From Corallium rubrum (taxonomy: Eukaryota; Cnidaria; Anthozoa; Scleralcyonacea; Coralliidae): a stretch of DNA of 64,000 nt. Positions within the stretch are counted from its first letter, which is position 1, and the number at the start of each line of letters is the position of its first letter. Below are positions 1 through 10,425 of the stretch, piece by piece. The stretch spans positions 42,018,031-42,082,030 of the forward strand of contig OZ035998.1 of the NCBI GenBank assembly GCA_964035015.1. Direction: 5' to 3'. The translations under genes were made by a program, and so were the position numbers. Under the pieces are notes generated by a model. That model made no database searches and was not told the origin of the DNA. It was given only the letters and a program-made list of their open reading frames with translations.

Positions 1-189
1 TCTTTCATTTTCCTTTATCAAACTGGTTGAAACTTTGTATTTATGTTCAGTGTTGAAAATGATAAGTCTATGCTAAATTTGGGAACAAAATAAAGTATAT
101 TTCACGAGATATTAAATAGTTTAATTCGAAAAATGGATTTCTATTTGACAACTAGTCCCAGTCCTTTTCCGTGTTTTCAGATCACCTGG

Positions 190-748
190 AATATTGGACC
201 ATTGTTGGACAATGTTGGCCAACATGTTCAAACGGATGCAACAACATCCAACACAAGTGCTATTAATTAAAATCGAAACTGATCAGGGGATCGGAGTTTA
301 CTTATAATCCTTCGCCTATAATCCTTGACTTAATTGCCTTTGATAGACCAGTCTTTTTTTTTACTTGAAGTAGCTTTTGCTATCTCACCTTCCTCGGAAT
401 TCTCGACATTTTTATTCTTATTATTCAGAGGAGTTTTAGCGAGGGGTTCCGGCTCACGTTCCTGCGTCAAACTCCCAAACAAACTCTCGTCACTCCCACA
501 TTCCGCCATCTTGAATGTTTCTACGTCGTCAAATGACTCAAATCTCCATGGAAACGATGTCGATGAACTCGTTTTCCGTCAAATGTTGGACGATGTTGGA
601 TGAAAAGTCTGAACGGAATCAAACTTGATCCAACAATGTCCAACATCATGCAACATTATCCAACATGGTGTTCAAACGAATCCAACATGTTGCATTCAAC
701 ATTGTTGGATGATGTTGGACCAACATGTTGGATCCGTTTAAACAGGCC
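190..748. repeat. Palindromic (TIR) non-autonomous element
   Basis: The two ends are inverted copies built on the motif CCAACATGTTGG. The left arm has GTTGGCCAACATGTTC followed by AAACGGATGC, and the right arm ends CCAACATGTTGGATCCG and then TTTAAACAGGCC. The interior (about 300-600) shows no recognisable gene; an 89-aa open frame at 334-603 has no family features. I infer a MITE-like element. No target duplication was resolved. Confidence 0.55.
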
Positions 749-766
749 TTAATCTGTTCTTCTCTG

Positions 767-1242
767 TAGGGTAGACCTTTCCGCATAAAGTGAATGGGAT
801 CATGTGATCTTTCTTTTTGACAAATCTGATTGGCTAATGGTCGACGTTAAAAGGGATGACTCAAAAGAACCCGTCCATGCAGTCCTTTCGCGGCTTTTCC
901 AAAATATATCGTCAAATTTGCTTTTTTCCAAAGTTGTCGTCAAGCTTCAGTGAGTCTCAAGATTTTAGAAATCTTTTTGATAACCTAACCACAACGTAAA
1001 CCCTAACCCTAATCAGAAATCTGGTTTAAACCCTAGCTTTTTGAAAGAAAAAAAACATATTTAACGACATATTTTGCAAACGCCGCGAAAGGACTGGACG
1101 GGTCCCTTTGAGACATCCCTTTTAGCCGAAACATTGGCTAATGTCCAAAGTTGTCCAAAATTTTGGATGTCCGAACTTTTGCGAGAACCAATCAAATCTC
1201 TCAACACGTTACCCACGCACTTACTGCAGAAAGGTCTATTGC
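767..1242. repeat. Inverted-repeat element, family F1 (copy 1)
   Basis: The left arm (about 767-918, with GTAGACCTTTC and CAGTCCTTTCGCGGC) is repeated inverted at about 1057-1242 (GCCGCGAAAGGACTG, GAAAGGTCTATTG). The centre carries CCCTAACCCTAA-like text. Related sequence is at 6365-6795, interrupted by another element, and at 39630-39745. It is non-coding: the two 63-aa frames here are mirror images of the palindrome. Confidence 0.6.
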
Positions 1243-1784
1243 ACGAGTGCATGTCGGAAATTTAGACTTGGGTTATTGTTAAGATTTTAAAATTAGGATC
1301 TTTTCCTTTCCTTTCTCTTCTCTTCCTTTCTTCGCTTTCCCCTCGTTTCCCTTGCCAAATTTAATATCTTGCTTTGCCTTCCCGCCTCACTCTACCACAT
1401 CCGATCCTATCCCTTTCTCGTCTCATCCCTCCCCTCCATTCCCTTCCCTTTTGTGGGTTTATTTTAGAATGCAAGATGATTTACTGTACCAGCAATCCGT
1501 AAGATAAATTTCTGCCAGAGAACAAAATGCATTAGAAATTTCTCGATTAGTAATTCCACTGGTGGCTAAATCACATTCAGTACTGTTTTCCTGAAAAGTA
1601 CGGAGAAAACAAAAAAATACAAATTTACGACGTGCTACATACCATGTATAATCACCTTTTTTGTCAGTAACCTGAAAACTTATGTTTTGTCTTTTGGAAT
1701 CGCTCTTTTTAAGTCACCGCAATTATCCCCCAGTTTTTGTGTTCTATATGTTCTGTCAACTGGATTTTGTGACTATGAATTTCA

Positions 1785-3312
1785 ATTTAAAGAAAATAAT
1801 TTTTTCGTATGTTTTTGCGGTACAAGCGCTGTCGTAAGTTAAACTCAGAGAAAAACTCTGAGCTCCAGACGGGACTCGACAGAGTCGGACTGGTCCTATG
1901 TGCCATTGTGCCAATGGCACATGCGCCCCCTTAGGATGCCGTTACTGCGTCCTTTCCCTGTTGTATAATATTATATTTGATATGTAGTGAAATTCCTATT
2001 TAAAAACCCAATTTTGGATTTATAGTCGTTTTACGTTTTAATCAGTATGGTAAAGCTAATAGTATACTAGAAGTTTTTATCAAAAGTGAAGTGCTGCGAG
2101 TTGCTACCATTTACTATTTAGTAGTAAAATACTTGTTATCGTCCGAAGCATTTTCAATTAAAGAGCTTAAGCATGCGACGTTTTCCTCAACATGGACGTC
2201 ACGCGTATAAAATCGAGCCATGCGTCAGTACTCTTGCTTGAAGTGAAGAACGGCAATCTATGCAGTTTTAGGTTGTTGATTTGCAGCAATAGCGGCTGTT
2301 GCCATCTTTAATGGCTCAATTTTGTACGCGTGACGTGAGTGTTGACAATAACGTCGCATGCTTAAAATGTTAAGTGAAATCATCTGGCACAATGGTGTGG
2401 AATTTCATATAAAAATGAATGAACACAGACTCGTATAAATTAAATACACTGTCTGCCCCTCGAAATGTCGCTAAGCCTTTTGTGGCCTTGATATACACTT
2501 CCAGCAACAAATAGAGTTGTGTTTGACAGCGCCAAACAATGCCAACTTGCCAATAAAAGTCCTCGAGGAAGAAAGACAACGTGGTGTAGCGTAGCGCACA
2601 ATTTAATGCCTGCCGCTGAACGGTAGACATTGCGTATACCGAAGATCATCCCCCACGAAATCCTAAATCGAGTTTGGGAACGCATATAAACTCGGCCCAG
2701 ACCTCGTCAAGATTAGTGAGCTACTCGCCTTACGGCTCGCAGCAATTACGATTAAATAATATTTTAGTTCACTTCACGCAGCTGACAGCCTGACATATGA
2801 AGTAGTCACCTAATTAATGGTACACACAATGTGAGTTGATTTGTCCATGTATGACGACATGTCCGTATGATGTATGCCTCGCATGTTATGGTGTATTCCT
2901 ATATAAAATGAGTATATTTGAATATTTTGTTTGGTATTTTATATCCTTCAAAACTCTTTCAAACCCCCCTCAAAATGCATGAAATGCTATTTCAGAGACT
3001 CTAAAATTCAAAATCTTCCGCGGGAGCATGCCCCCGGACCCCCCTAGAAGTTGGTCGCGCCTTCGGCGCTCCATGCCCCAAACGTATTAAGTATTACCTG
3101 TTTTGCCCCCTTGTTAAATATTCTGAAAGAAACCCTGACGGCGCACCTCTCCCTAATGGCACCGCCCCTAATACGAAGCCAGTCCGACTCTGGGACTCGA
3201 ACACACAACCTTCCGAATGTGGGTTCGAGTCCCGTTCTAAAGCTCAGAGTTTTTCTCTGAGTTTAACTTACGACAGCTTGTACAGCAAAAACATACGAAA
3301 AAACTTTACCAA
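1785..3312. mobile_element. 1.5-kb TIR element, family F2 (copy 1)
   Basis: The terminal inverted repeats are about 110 bp. At the left, TTTCGTATGTTTTTGCGG is followed by GTAAGTTAAACTCAGAG and AGTCGGACTGG. At the right, AGTCCGACTC is followed by CTCTGAGTTTAACTTAC and CAAAAACATACGAAA. The interior near 2940-3050 holds GGAGCATGCCCCCGGACC, a motif seen again at 13020-13090, 16365-16470 and 27790-27850. The interior also matches 16365-17362 in inverse orientation. No transposase frame is visible, so this is a non-autonomous DNA transposon, perhaps hAT-related. It contains the palindrome listed at 2162-2368. Confidence 0.6.
2162..2368. repeat. Palindrome nested in the F2 element
   Basis: GCTTAAGCATGCGACGTT near 2165 is repeated inverted as AACGTCGCATGCTTAAA near 2350. 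GACGTCACGCGTA and TACGCGTGACGT form the inner arms. This fits a small TIR element inserted inside the larger one. Confidence 0.6.
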
Positions 3313-3793
3313 CTCAAGCTGAAAACACTAATAACGTATAAAAAAATAACTTTTTACAAACAAAGGCTCTAGATTTATTGATCTTGTTTGATCAACATAA
3401 AAGAATATGTCGAAATAATATTGGTGCTGAGCCACAGGCGAGGTTCATACAAGCAAAAAAAAACGAGACCGTGCAATACATATCCTTATATATCTGGACC
3501 TCACACTCGGTCAATAAGTATATTATTTATTGCTCAAAATATAATTATTAATATACCTTTTCATATATCTGTTTTTCCGCTATCATTAACTGAATTCCTT
3601 TCTTAAAACACACTGCTGCCTCTTCTCCTTCCAGAAGTTGTCCAAGTATCATGTATTTTGTAGAATCTTTCTCTGGTTCAACGTCTATTGCGTGTCTCAA
3701 ACACTGATTATTGAGTTAACAATAATACTTTGTTAAAAAGCCTATCCTTGCTTATCATGACACAGTTATATTATCTAAGATTTCATCTTCTGG

Positions 3794-3910
<117 letters not shown>

Positions 3911-4042
3911 GCATGATATGATCGCAGCTATCATATAAAAACCATTTTCGCGAAGATTGCTGCAATCATCAAAATACAAAATCTTCTATCTTGGCCATCG
4001 TTGCGCCGGTTCGTTTTTATAGAAACAGTGAATGATTGTTAT

Positions 4043-4192
4043 GATCTCAGCCAGCCTAGACACTATAGGCCTTCTATTCTCACGAGGGCTTGCATTCGCA
4101 GAGGTCTGGGACCTATTTATCGCTGGGTTCCAGACCCCCTACGAGCCCTCACGCGGATATCTAGAAGGCCTAGTGTCTGGGCTGGATCTCAG
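4043..4192. repeat. Short palindromic element
   Basis: CCTAGACACTATAGGCC near 4054 pairs with GGCCTAGTGTCTGGGC near 4167, and CACGAGGGCT pairs with AGCCCTCACG. This is a MITE-sized foldback. The two overlapping frames of 98 and 114 aa are non-coding by appearance. Confidence 0.5.
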
Positions 4193-4975
4193 CGATCTTT
4201 GCAATCAGTATGCATGTATTGTTGGGTCGCAAATAAGGCAAACCTCCGTATCCTATGTCTCTTTGTGTATATATGTGTGTGGAGAAGAGGGTACCTTCAC
4301 ATCTACCGTACTTCCTCTCTATACCTAAACTTGCTTAGCTTTTGACGAAAGGTTGTTGCGTATTCATTCATAGTAAAAGGAATTGTTATTCATATTCTTC
4401 CCGTCGCTAATGCAGTCCCGTAGCCACGCATGAAAGAAAGGAATAAGCCTTCCAAAATTATCCAAAGCCCCTCCACCCTTCGAAAAAAAACCCGGAACAT
4501 AAATTGCAATAATTCGTTTGCCGCTGTTATGGATGATATACCGTAGTTGACTATGCGTTAATTGCAACTGGAGCGCGTCTAGTTATTAAAGACAAATAAT
4601 TCGTCTTAGATGATGTTTGTTATAACGTCGAACTAATGTCGAAGTCCAGGACGTTTAAAGCAGACATTAACAATAATATCAACTGCTGCAATATATATCG
4701 TGTGGGGTACACGATATATTGCAAATCAACAAGTTCAGAGCTAGAATGCTACATATATTGGAACAGAATCAGGTCATTCACTTTTTGTAATAAATTACGC
4801 AAATTCGAAAGTCACCGTTTTCACCAAAAACGCGTGTGTGGACAAATACGACTGGAAAAACGATCGTGTGGATGCAAATATTTTGATTTGTTTTAATTAA
4901 AACGGCAAGATTTGAAAAAGGCATCGTCTAGACATGGTCTAAAAATGCTGTACATGCAGCATAGATAATGGAAGG

Positions 4976-5699
4976 GGAACTGGATAGGAAACTTACGAAA
5001 CCGGAAACGATATTTGCACAAATTGCTATGGTAATTATACACTTATAAGGAGTTAATACACCTAACGGGTGGTCCCACATTGCTAACATATCACTGACTG
5101 CTGAACTTAAGTGAGATTACACTATATATTGTTTAATTTCAGCAATAGCTGATCCTGGCCATGTGGGACCACCCGTTAGGCATATTAGCTGCTTATTATA
5201 GTGCTTATTAGTACCATAGCAAGTTGTACAAACACCATTTCCGGTTTCGTAACATCATTTTAAGACCCGTTTACACGATGCCGGTACAATTTGAAAACGG
5301 AATAAAATCATGCCGTTTAGGCCTTGCGTTTACACGATACCGGCACAAAAATTACATGAAAACGGCACAAAATGAAGACGACATGAAATGAAAACGGTAT
5401 CGTGTAAACGCCCGTGCCGTAACAGTTTGATGACGGCAATCACGATATACGACCACAGTATTCGGGTCAGCAGTATTCACAAAGTCTTCTCAACTCTCAT
5501 CGGAAGAGAATAATCACATGCTAATCCGTCATTATATTATACCGGCACCATGTAAACGCAAGACTTTTTGGCCTGTATTTACACACCGACATGATTTTGT
5601 TCCGTTTTCAAATTGTACCGGCATCGTGTAAACCAGGGCGCTTATATGTAAACGGGGAGCGCCCTGGTGTAAACGGGGTCTAAGTTTCCTATCCAGTTC
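4976..5699. mobile_element. TIR element with a second element nested inside
   Basis: The ends GGAACTGGATAGGAAACTTA (left) and its exact inverse TAAGTTTCCTATCCAGTTCC (right) define the element. AGATAATGG lies just outside both ends and may be a duplicated target, although four extra bases separate it from the left end. The left half has its own internal inverted arms: CGGAAACGATATTTG with AAACACCATTTCCGG, and CTAACGGGTGGTCCCACAT with ATGTGGGACCACCCGTTAG. The right half holds the nested element listed at 5260-5683. Confidence 0.65.
5260..5683. repeat. Nested GTTTACACG-type foldback element
   Basis: It begins AAGACCCGTTTACACGATGC and ends with the inverse, GTAAACGGGGTCTTA-like. GTACAATTTGAAAACGGAA pairs with TTCCGTTTTCAAATTGTAC. 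GTTTACACG motifs recur through it and again at 48327-48423. No coding frame is present. Confidence 0.55.
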
Positions 5700-5758
5700 C
5701 GATAGATAATGGTATCTATGCATGCAGCTGTATTGGCATAACATAAATTAAAGGATAC

Positions 5759-5905
5759 ATCAGCAGCCTTTTCGCTGTTTCCCATTTCCAAACATACCGC
5801 AGCAGCTAAATTTAATGCTTGCTGGTTGTCTGGTGACATTTCTAATGCTCGGTTACAGAACTTTTCAGCCAACTCAAAATTGAAATTTCCCATAGATTCT
5901 TCCAC
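5759..5905 (-). CDS. Single exon encoding a TPR unit, ACL4/UPF0661-like
   Basis: The 147-nt minus-strand exon is phase 0 at both ends. It is flanked by a TTTTTTGTAG acceptor (5906-5907 side) and a GTATCC donor (5758 side). It encodes 49 residues that include NFELAEKFCNRALEM, SPDNQQALNLAA and EMGNSEKAAD, the helix A/helix B pattern of a tetratricopeptide repeat. The spacing and the FELAEKFC..ALEM..DN wording resemble the N-terminal TPR of Acl4/UPF0661 proteins, which are dedicated chaperones of ribosomal protein L4; that family assignment is inference from recall. I could not find the start exon or later exons. The neighbouring 4976-5699 element ends only about 60 bp downstream. This may be a real gene with unseen exons, one running off the left edge, or an orphan exon. 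Confidence 0.5.
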
Positions 5906-6364
5906 CTACAAAAAACAAACAAAATGCAGTTTGTGAAATATCAAATGTTTGTTATGACAAATCCTTCAGCGGTATATTTTACAATTTTTTAACAACTAAA
6001 TAACTTTCATGCAATATTTAAACAACAAGAACGAGTGTTTCACCGTAAGATATTCAAACACATGACTGAACAATAAAAAATATATGCAAACACGCAACGA
6101 AGCCGAGTGGTTTTGATCGTTTTCAGTAGCGGATCTAAAATTCTATATTGGAGGGAGGGGTACCCAAATAGGTGCCATCCAGGGGATTCCGGGAAAATGT
6201 CCCCCAATTTTTTAATTCAAGGACCTCGGAAATGGGATTCTTTACGTTTTGACAGCACTTTTGAGAGTCAGACTTTTCCCGGCATTGGGAGCGCACTTTC
6301 CATACCATGCATAGGGGGCAACTCGCTTGAAAATAGGGAGCAGCCAACCACTCCCCTGTTGGGA

Positions 6365-6795
6365 AAACAAAAACCCTAACCCTGCTAGTCAGAAATCTGG
6401 TTTACCGCCTAGCTTTTTGGAAAAACCTATTTAAGGTGAGCTAATACGGGCAACATTTTTCTTCAACTTGCAAGTTGAAAAGCGTTGTTGCACGTATTAC
6501 CACCCACCTTAAACATTGGCACGCAACAATGATTTTGTTGCAAGTTGAAAAAATTTGTTGGAAAAGGTAGGCTCCAGTTCTACTTGCTGCAACATGCTGT
6601 TTCAACTTGCAACAAAATCATTGTTGCGCGACCATGTTTGAGGTGGGTGGTAATACGTGCAACAACGCTATTCGAGGTGCAACGCAACAAAGTTGCACAA
6701 ATTTGTTGCTCGTATTACTTCACTTTTAATGACATATTTTGAAAAAGCCGCGGAAAAACTGGAATGGTCCTTTAGAGTCATCCCTTTTAGTGATG
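6365..6795. repeat. Family F1 copy 2, split by an inserted element
   Basis: AACCCTAACCCT, CAGAAATCTGGTTTACC and CTAGCTTTTTGG lie left of the insertion, and ACATATTTTGAAAAAGCCG with TCATCCCTTTTAG lies right of it. The order is the same as in the copy at 1000-1130. The two halves are separated by the 6435-6725 element. Confidence 0.6.
6435..6725. mobile_element. TTAA-flanked TIR element (piggyBac-like MITE)
   Basis: The element of about 290 bp is bounded by TTAA at 6431-6434 and 6726-6729. The ends GGTGAGCTAATACG and CGTATTACTTCACTT are imperfect inverted repeats, followed by AACAATGATTTTGTTGC and its inverse. The F1 copy at about 1058-1075 shows the same flanks joined with a single TTAA, which is an empty site. 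A TTAA duplication is the signature of piggyBac-type insertion. No coding capacity is seen. Confidence 0.7.
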
Positions 6796-7208
6796 ACCGT
6801 TTGGGTGCATAAGTGCATGACCCAAGCGGCTTGGTATTTCGGAATCAACCACCGGAACCACGTTCGAAGATACAATAAAGGTTTTCATTCATTTTCATTC
6901 AAGATGAGCAGCGTCTTGTTGAATAGGGTATACGTGCCGGGAGAGCTGTGAATGTGGCGAGAGCTTTACTCTAGTACTGGCAGTTAGGATCTCGGTCACA
7001 CAACACAGTAACTACCAGTTGTTATTTGATTACGTATTTTTAATTTAAATATGCTAATGAAGGACAACTCTATCTGATTAAGTTCAAATAGGTTGGAACA
7101 TTGCTTTTTAATAATTGCTTTTAAAACCATTTAATTATAATACAGTTAGTTATAATCTCTCAGCAAAACTATAGAAAATAATTTTCTGATATAGTGCATA
7201 TATCTTTG

Positions 7209-7214
7209 TTTATT
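7209..7214 (-). promoter_or_regulatory. Possible polyadenylation signal of the NHL-like gene
   Basis: AATAAA on the minus strand, about 270 nt beyond the stop at 7481. It is the nearest canonical signal I see. The assignment is inference, since AT-rich DNA gives chance matches. Confidence 0.3.
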
Positions 7215-7480
7215 TATCTTTATCATAAATCTAAAGAGACCAATTGCATAATGTGTATATTGGTATAAAACATAATAATTATAATAGTAATAATTCACAA
7301 AATTGCCACAGTCACATAGTGGTAAGGGCAAATTTGAAACTATAAAAACACAAGTAGAATTAAACCTAGAGAGCAAAATTATTCTAATATTATTATTACA
7401 TCACTGAGAATCATTCCTTGAATAGATAAAAAGAGGCACCCAATATTGTTCAAGCTAAATTAGCTAGATTTTATCATAAC

Positions 7481-9088
7481 TTATATCAAATGTACATTGT
7501 TTTCATAAAGAACAGCAATGCGTCCATTTGGAGTGACTGCTATTGCCTTGGGATGAGATGAATATTCTTCAGGTAACTGAATCATTGCAAGAAGACGACC
7601 ACTTTTCGAGTAACTCTGCAGTTGAAAATGCGAGAGTCCTTTTGACAGATAAGAAATGATAATCTCATCACTAATGTGATTAAATGCAACATATTTCCAA
7701 CCTCCAGCTCCATTAACTTTAAACTGTCGTCTTTCGCCCTTGTCTGTGATTATGTGAATGACATCATCGAGTGCGTCTGCGAGAATCATACCATCATCAC
7801 AGACAGCAATTGGGTTCACTGACCCAAGCAGATCTGGGACTAAAATGGTTTTGAGGCATTCCCCACTGCTTTCATACTCATAAATACCATTCACACATGA
7901 TAAAGCTATTTTGTTGGTTTTCTTCTCAAAAACCATGAAACCAGCACATTCAGTTGGAATCTGCCTCTTCACTTTTCCTTCTTTGTCAAACACAAACAGT
8001 ACTCCAGACAAAATGTCATTTTGACCTTGCGCTTCAGTGTAAACGTAAATGTTATTGTCTTGATCTGTAGAAACAGCACGTGGTTTAAACACTTGGCCTT
8101 TCATTTCCTCGTTGGTTGGGGAGAAAGAAAACTGAAATACACCACTACTGCTGAACACTTTTACACTATTTCCATCCGTGCTGTCCCAATCTACCACTAA
8201 AAACTCACCATTGCTGTTCACAGTCATATCAACTGGGTCTGACAGGTTATCGAATGAAAGAGACTGGGGCTCAAGATTGTCATTCCATTCTTCATTTTCC
8301 AGTATAACTTGCTTCATTCTAAGGCTTCGAATCGGATGCAAAGAGTGATCACTGAATATCTTGATTTTCGGCCAGTTACCTGCATTCAGTAATCCTTCAG
8401 CGACTGTTTCCGTGAAACAAAACACCATATAATTGATACGGACAACACAGGTCAAAATGGCCATATCTTGAACACCCTTCTGATAAATGTTAAATTTTTC
8501 AACTTGCGGCATAGAGTTAAGTTCGTTGAGGTATATTTTGCAAACTACCATTGCTGTTTCTGGCTCTTCCAAACATCCAAGAATTGTGCTCGTAATTCGC
8601 AGCTTGGCAGCGAGTATTCTATCTTGTGTGCTGAGTGCCTCGTTATGAAACGCTCTTGTTGCATCATCGCGTGCTGCTTTGAAGGATGACTTTGCCCACG
8701 CGAAGTCTTCTCCTGCAATAGCTTTCATTGCCTTAACATCCACTGCAAGCGCTTGTAAGCCAGAAACTGACAGGTCAGCTTTCCCAGTCATTATTGGACC
8801 ACATTTCTCGGTTTTTAGCTCTTTTGTTTCTCCGTCATTGTTCACACCAGCCATCCTGTCGAGGGTTCTCTGAAGCATTGCAGTCCCTTCTTCAAAGAAG
8901 CTAAGACTGCTTTTCAAATCTTTTCGAACATCATCATTGGTGTGAGGATGCTGTACATGTACATACTCGTAATGGTGATGTACTTGTTGCTGATCTGGTT
9001 TACGCTTAGTAGTCGCGTTTCGGACTTCCCTAAATGCAAAGCCAACGCCAGCACCGACGAGAACCTTTACAATCCAATGAACCACCAT
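7481..9088 (-). CDS. Intronless membrane-anchored protein with NHL-like beta-propeller
   Basis: One uninterrupted frame of 535 aa. The start is the ATG at 9088; the frame continues upstream to 9136 but without another ATG. Residues 3-21 (WIVKVLVGAGVGFAF) are a hydrophobic segment that looks like a signal anchor. A His-rich stretch (VHHHYEYVHVQHPH) follows at about 36-49, then a helical, charged region to about 250. From about 260 to the end, repeated units resemble blades of an NHL/TRIM-type six-bladed propeller: DPVDMTVNSNGEFLVVDW, PRAVSTDQDNNIYVY, NPIAVCDDGMILADA and the C-terminal HPKAIAVTPNGRIAVLY. NHL propellers bind protein or RNA; the ligand here is unknown. No RING or B-box is present, so it is not a TRIM ligase. 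Lack of introns beside multi-exon neighbours suggests a retrocopied or lineage-expanded family. I do not recognise the specific gene. Confidence 0.85.
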   Translation of the reverse strand: MVVHWIVKVLVGAGVGFAFREVRNATTKRKPDQQQVHHHYEYVHVQHPHTNDDVRKDLKSSLSFFEEGTAMLQRTLDRMAGVNNDGETKELKTEKCGPIMTGKADLSVSGLQALAVDVKAMKAIAGEDFAWAKSSFKAARDDATRAFHNEALSTQDRILAAKLRITSTILGCLEEPETAMVVCKIYLNELNSMPQVEKFNIYQKGVQDMAILTCVVRINYMVFCFTETVAEGLLNAGNWPKIKIFSDHSLHPIRSLRMKQVILENEEWNDNLEPQSLSFDNLSDPVDMTVNSNGEFLVVDWDSTDGNSVKVFSSSGVFQFSFSPTNEEMKGQVFKPRAVSTDQDNNIYVYTEAQGQNDILSGVLFVFDKEGKVKRQIPTECAGFMVFEKKTNKIALSCVNGIYEYESSGECLKTILVPDLLGSVNPIAVCDDGMILADALDDVIHIITDKGERRQFKVNGAGGWKYVAFNHISDEIIISYLSKGLSHFQLQSYSKSGRLLAMIQLPEEYSSHPKAIAVTPNGRIAVLYENNVHLI

Positions 9089-9239
9089 GCTTATGTGTAT
9101 GAATGAACGTTCGCACAAAAGTCTGAGAGAGGACAATTGTCCATTTCATGTCACGTTTCCTGGAAAAAAGGCGGAAGTGGAACTGTGGAAGACTTAAAAC
9201 AAAAGGTCCGCTATGCGTACATGTATCTGCGCCGCCTAC

Positions 9240-9360
9240 CAAGATCTTGTGTGATCTTGTGTGATCTTGGAAAATCTTGTAAGATTTTAAGAAAAATCTT
9301 ATAAGATTTTTACACGTAGATCTTATAAGATTTTAGCGAGATCTTATAAGATAATTAAAT
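9240..9360. repeat. Degenerate AGATCTTATAAGATT repeats
   Basis: About six copies of a palindromic unit (ATCTTATAAGAT) lie immediately upstream of the NHL-like gene, grading from GTGTGATCTTG into TTATAAGATTTT. Each unit is self-complementary. It may be a small satellite or a decayed foldback element. Confidence 0.6.
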
Positions 9361-9503
9361 AGAAAGTACGCGTTCTCTGACCAAAATAACTTTTTATCAT
9401 GACTCACAAAAACTGTGTAAAAATTCTGAGCTTTACTTGGCCTTGATATAATCGTCGCGCACAGATAAGTGGTTACACAAAAAAGTTAACTCACATACAT
9501 AGT

Positions 9504-9531
9504 CACACACACACACACACACACACACACA
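9504..9531 (+). repeat. (CA)n microsatellite
   Basis: About 14 CA units. The surrounding 9360-9980 contains no gene I can recognise. Confidence 0.9.
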
Positions 9532-9985
9532 ACACGATGACTATGCTGCTGCGCAGATACAAAAATTAATAACCGTTTGAACCGTTTCCAACTGCTGCTC
9601 ACTTCAAGGTTACTCAGGCGCACATTACATCATCATACGTTATAAATGTGTTTGGACTTGTCCTTCTTACTTCTCAAATCATTAATAATTCATGAGCTAA
9701 TTTACTAATCAGAAAAAAATATTTGCGGTGCATGAAGGTCGCGCAAACTGAATTCATAATTATGAAATCAGATAATAAACGGCACAAACAAAGAACCGTT
9801 CATTACCACATTTCTCAATTATAAATTCAACATGAGACCATTGGGTACTAATATAGACCATTGTCTAAGCTAATATCCACCAGTTTCACCAAGTCTCTCG
9901 CGAATTCTACTGTAATTCACGATTTAGAAGCTATTTCATAAACAGTTAAAAGCTTCTAGGACAGCGTCGGCCACGGTTGAAATCC

Positions 9986-10171
9986 AAATATTGCCAGGGT
10001 TAAGTCACGTTGGCCTGAAAAACAGAGAAAAATCTTCTCGACGTTTCGAGCGAAGGCCCTTCGTCAGGAGAAATTAGTCCTGATTTCTCCTGACGAAGGG
10101 CCTTCGCTCGAAACGTCGAGAAGATTTTTCTCTGTTTTTCAGGCCAACGTGACTTAACCCTGGCAATATTT
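9986..10171. repeat. Near-perfect 186-bp palindrome with hammerhead-like core
   Basis: The arms, about 85 bp each, begin AAATATTGCCAGGGTTAAG and end with the inverse. Only a few bases around TAGTCCTG are unpaired at the centre. Each arm contains CTGACGAAGG then GCTCGAAACGTCG, a CUGANGA...GAAA arrangement like those in the terminal repeats of Penelope-like elements. No Penelope coding sequence is next to it, so it may be a solo terminal remnant. Confidence 0.7.
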
Positions 10172-10194
10172 GTATTTCATAAACAGTCGTGTAT

Positions 10195-10425
10195 CGTATT
10201 TTACCAGGGGTTTCGAACACGAGTTGAAGAACAATAAAAAATTACTCCGTGATTTTCAATATTCTCTCGTGTTTGTAAAACATTCGAAAACAATAAAAAT
10301 CACTCGGCCTGCAGCCTCGTGATTTTCTTTATTCTCTCATGTTTTACAAACACTCCAGAACAATAAAAATTACTTGGTTAACGGCCTCGTGATTTTCATT
10401 GTCCTCTCGTGTTTGTAACTCCTAT
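10195..10425. repeat. Imperfect tandem repeat, about 75-bp unit
   Basis: Three diverged units each contain AACAATAAAAAT, a CCTCGTGATTTTC block and CTCTCGTGTTTGTAA (or CTCTCATGTTTTACAA). No coding potential. From 10430 to 11360 I see only a short duplicated motif (TTAATTACGCTTCTGTA, 10850-10905) and no gene. Confidence 0.6.

Noticed and set aside
985..1035. Telomeric repeat (CCCTAA)
   Set aside because: Only two or three irregular units inside the F1 palindromic element, not an array. The same applies to 6365-6385 and 40135-40220.
4001..4345. Overlapping 98-aa and 114-aa plus frames
   Set aside because: They span a foldback element and show no conserved features or splice-supported continuation.
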